DNA from: Phoronis ovalis
Lineage: Eukaryota > Phoronida > Phoronidae
NCBI GenBank assembly: GCA_028565635.1
Contig: JAOXYB010018716.1
Span: 1 to 18,158 of the forward strand
Reading direction: 5' to 3'
Length of the DNA stretch: 18,158 bases
The notes under the pieces were generated by a model that made no database searches, was not told where the DNA came from, and was given only the letters and a program-made list of their open reading frames with translations. Below are positions 17,014-18,158 of this stretch, in pieces. Made by a program: the position numbers and the translations under genes. How positions within the stretch are numbered: position 1 is the stretch's first letter; each line of letters starts with the position of its first letter.

Positions 17014-18158
17014 GTAAAAATGTTTCACAAAAAGAAGTTTTTTAGTTGATAATACTATGAATATCAATTGGATTTTTCACAGAAGTGACATTTTTAGTAT
17101 TACCTTTAATTTTGTCACAAGGTACTTAACTTTCCCAGCAATGATGTTTTAATGTTTTATTGAATTTCAAATTTAATTTGTTGCCAGTCATACAAATTCG
17201 AATTCCCCAAAAATAATGTTTGTGTGTACTTATATTGCCCATTTTGTTGCTATTGACACAAATTCTCTGGAAGTAATGTTCATGTTTTCTTGAATTGCCA
17301 CTAGATGTCTCTGCAATGATAAGCCTGTCACAAATGCTGCTCACTTGGTATGTCAGCACCTCAACCCCCAACTCAATTCATGCCCTAGGAACTCAACATG
17401 GCATTGTTATGAATAGTTTGATTTTACTGCTTTCACAAAATGTTAATAGATCTGTCATAACAAATTGCATTTTGTTATCAGATTGGACCATATGTATAGC
17501 ATGAAGTTACAGCCATGTTAGAGTTATCTTTTCATGTAGGGTTTTACAATAAAAATAAATAGTGTTGTTACTTTCTTATACCTAGTACATCAATGTAGAT
17601 GAATGGAAGCCATGTGTATTTGATTTCAACCTACTATTTCAGAGGTTGTAAACCTATTCTGTCAAAAAAAACAACAAACTTTTCTGTTAGGTAAAGTTCA
17701 TGTAATACACGAGATTACCATATTTCAACTAAAGTTCTTTCAGCCAGCCTGGAATTGAAACAATTGCCTCCCACCGAAGACAGTTTCAATGTGATAAGAG
17801 ATCTTCTAAAAAAGAATATGGCAACAAATTTGTTTATTTCTTTGACTATTCATTAAACACAATAAAGCAAAATTTGTAACAATAATTTGTGGAAATGCAT
17901 TAGATATGCTGAAATTATATAATTATTATTATATACATCAAGTCATAGTGTGAATCTTGCTGCACACGTCTTAAGCTTTATTTACTCCTTTCCTAAGGCA
18001 TACAATCAATAAAACATTTTTTGCAAGTCAATGTTTATATATGGCATAAGGATACAATTAATTTTCCCATCCACCTCAATGGTAACATTTTGCCTTCTAG
18101 TAAATAGACTAACTCTTCGCGGAAAATTCTGTTCAGTCACAAATAAAGATAATCATGT
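17014..18158 (+). other. Spectrin intron 19, incomplete
   Basis: Starts at donor gag|gtaaaa and reaches the window edge. It contains a degenerate ~60-bp repeat (17112-17300). No continuation of the SH3 domain (no tryptophan-pair exon) is visible, so the intron exceeds 1.1 kb. Reading past the donor hits a stop codon at 17048-17050. Confidence 0.7.
17112..17300. repeat. Degenerate ~60-65-bp tandem repeat, about three copies
   Basis: Blocks with TTGTTGCC/TTGTTGCT, ACAAATTC, AATAATGTT or AGTAATGTT and TTGAATTGCC or TATTGCCC recur near 17112, 17177 and 17243. The minus-strand frame across them repeats the peptide pattern HKHYFWGIRICMTGNK/KHEHYFQRICVNSNK, showing the shared origin of the blocks. 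Confidence 0.45.

Noticed and set aside
17749-17880. Exon-like stretch after ttctttcag
   Set aside because: In phase 0 after exon 19 it reaches a stop within five codons. The alternative acceptor gives a frame with no SH3 features such as the tryptophan pair.

Overview
This window is metazoan nuclear DNA. It is AT-rich and holds short exons with GT-AG introns, widely spaced genes, a tRNA-derived SINE and small inverted-repeat elements. The protein sequences and the SINE fit a marine invertebrate (mollusc-like or similar), but the species cannot be named from the sequence. No bacterial, viral or CRISPR features were seen. All recognisable genes lie on the + strand.

Positions 1-1319 hold the last three exons of a small single-RRM RNA-binding protein. 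Its RNP1 motif is KGYGFVQF. The C-terminal half of the RRM and the short tail resemble the mitochondrial RNA-binding protein SLIRP, with a DAZ/Boule-like 'LGPVAIR' end. Its 3' UTR follows, with AATAAA signals near 1447-1457. Positions 1460-2300 are intergenic. They contain a perfect 39-bp palindrome flanked by an 8-bp direct repeat, and a ~220-bp segment bounded by a 12-bp inverted repeat whose arms match the CTCF core motif.

From about 2350 to the end of the window runs the 5' part of a beta-heavy spectrin gene (family of Drosophila karst and vertebrate SPTBN5). I could trace 19 coding exons: 2530-2548, then 6714-17013. Every junction keeps the reading frame and joins into about 913 residues. 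In order these are a short N-terminus, CH1 and CH2 (the actin-binding domain), four spectrin repeats, helices A and B of a fifth repeat, an acidic linker, and the first ~18 residues of an SH3 domain. The SH3 domain in repeat 5 is the hallmark that separates beta-heavy from ordinary beta-spectrins. The rest of the SH3 domain and the remaining repeats lie downstream of the window.

The introns carry most of the accessory structure. These are a ~35-bp degenerate minisatellite in intron 1, a full SINE with a 12-bp target-site duplication in intron 3, an imperfect foldback in intron 7, a degenerate ~30-bp repeat in intron 13, a cloverleaf-like foldback element with TA ends and a clean 38-bp minisatellite in intron 18, and a degenerate ~60-bp repeat after exon 19. 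I see no undescribed multi-gene system. The features most worth a second look are the two multi-hairpin elements, the palindrome with its duplication, and the acidic exons preceding the SH3 domain.
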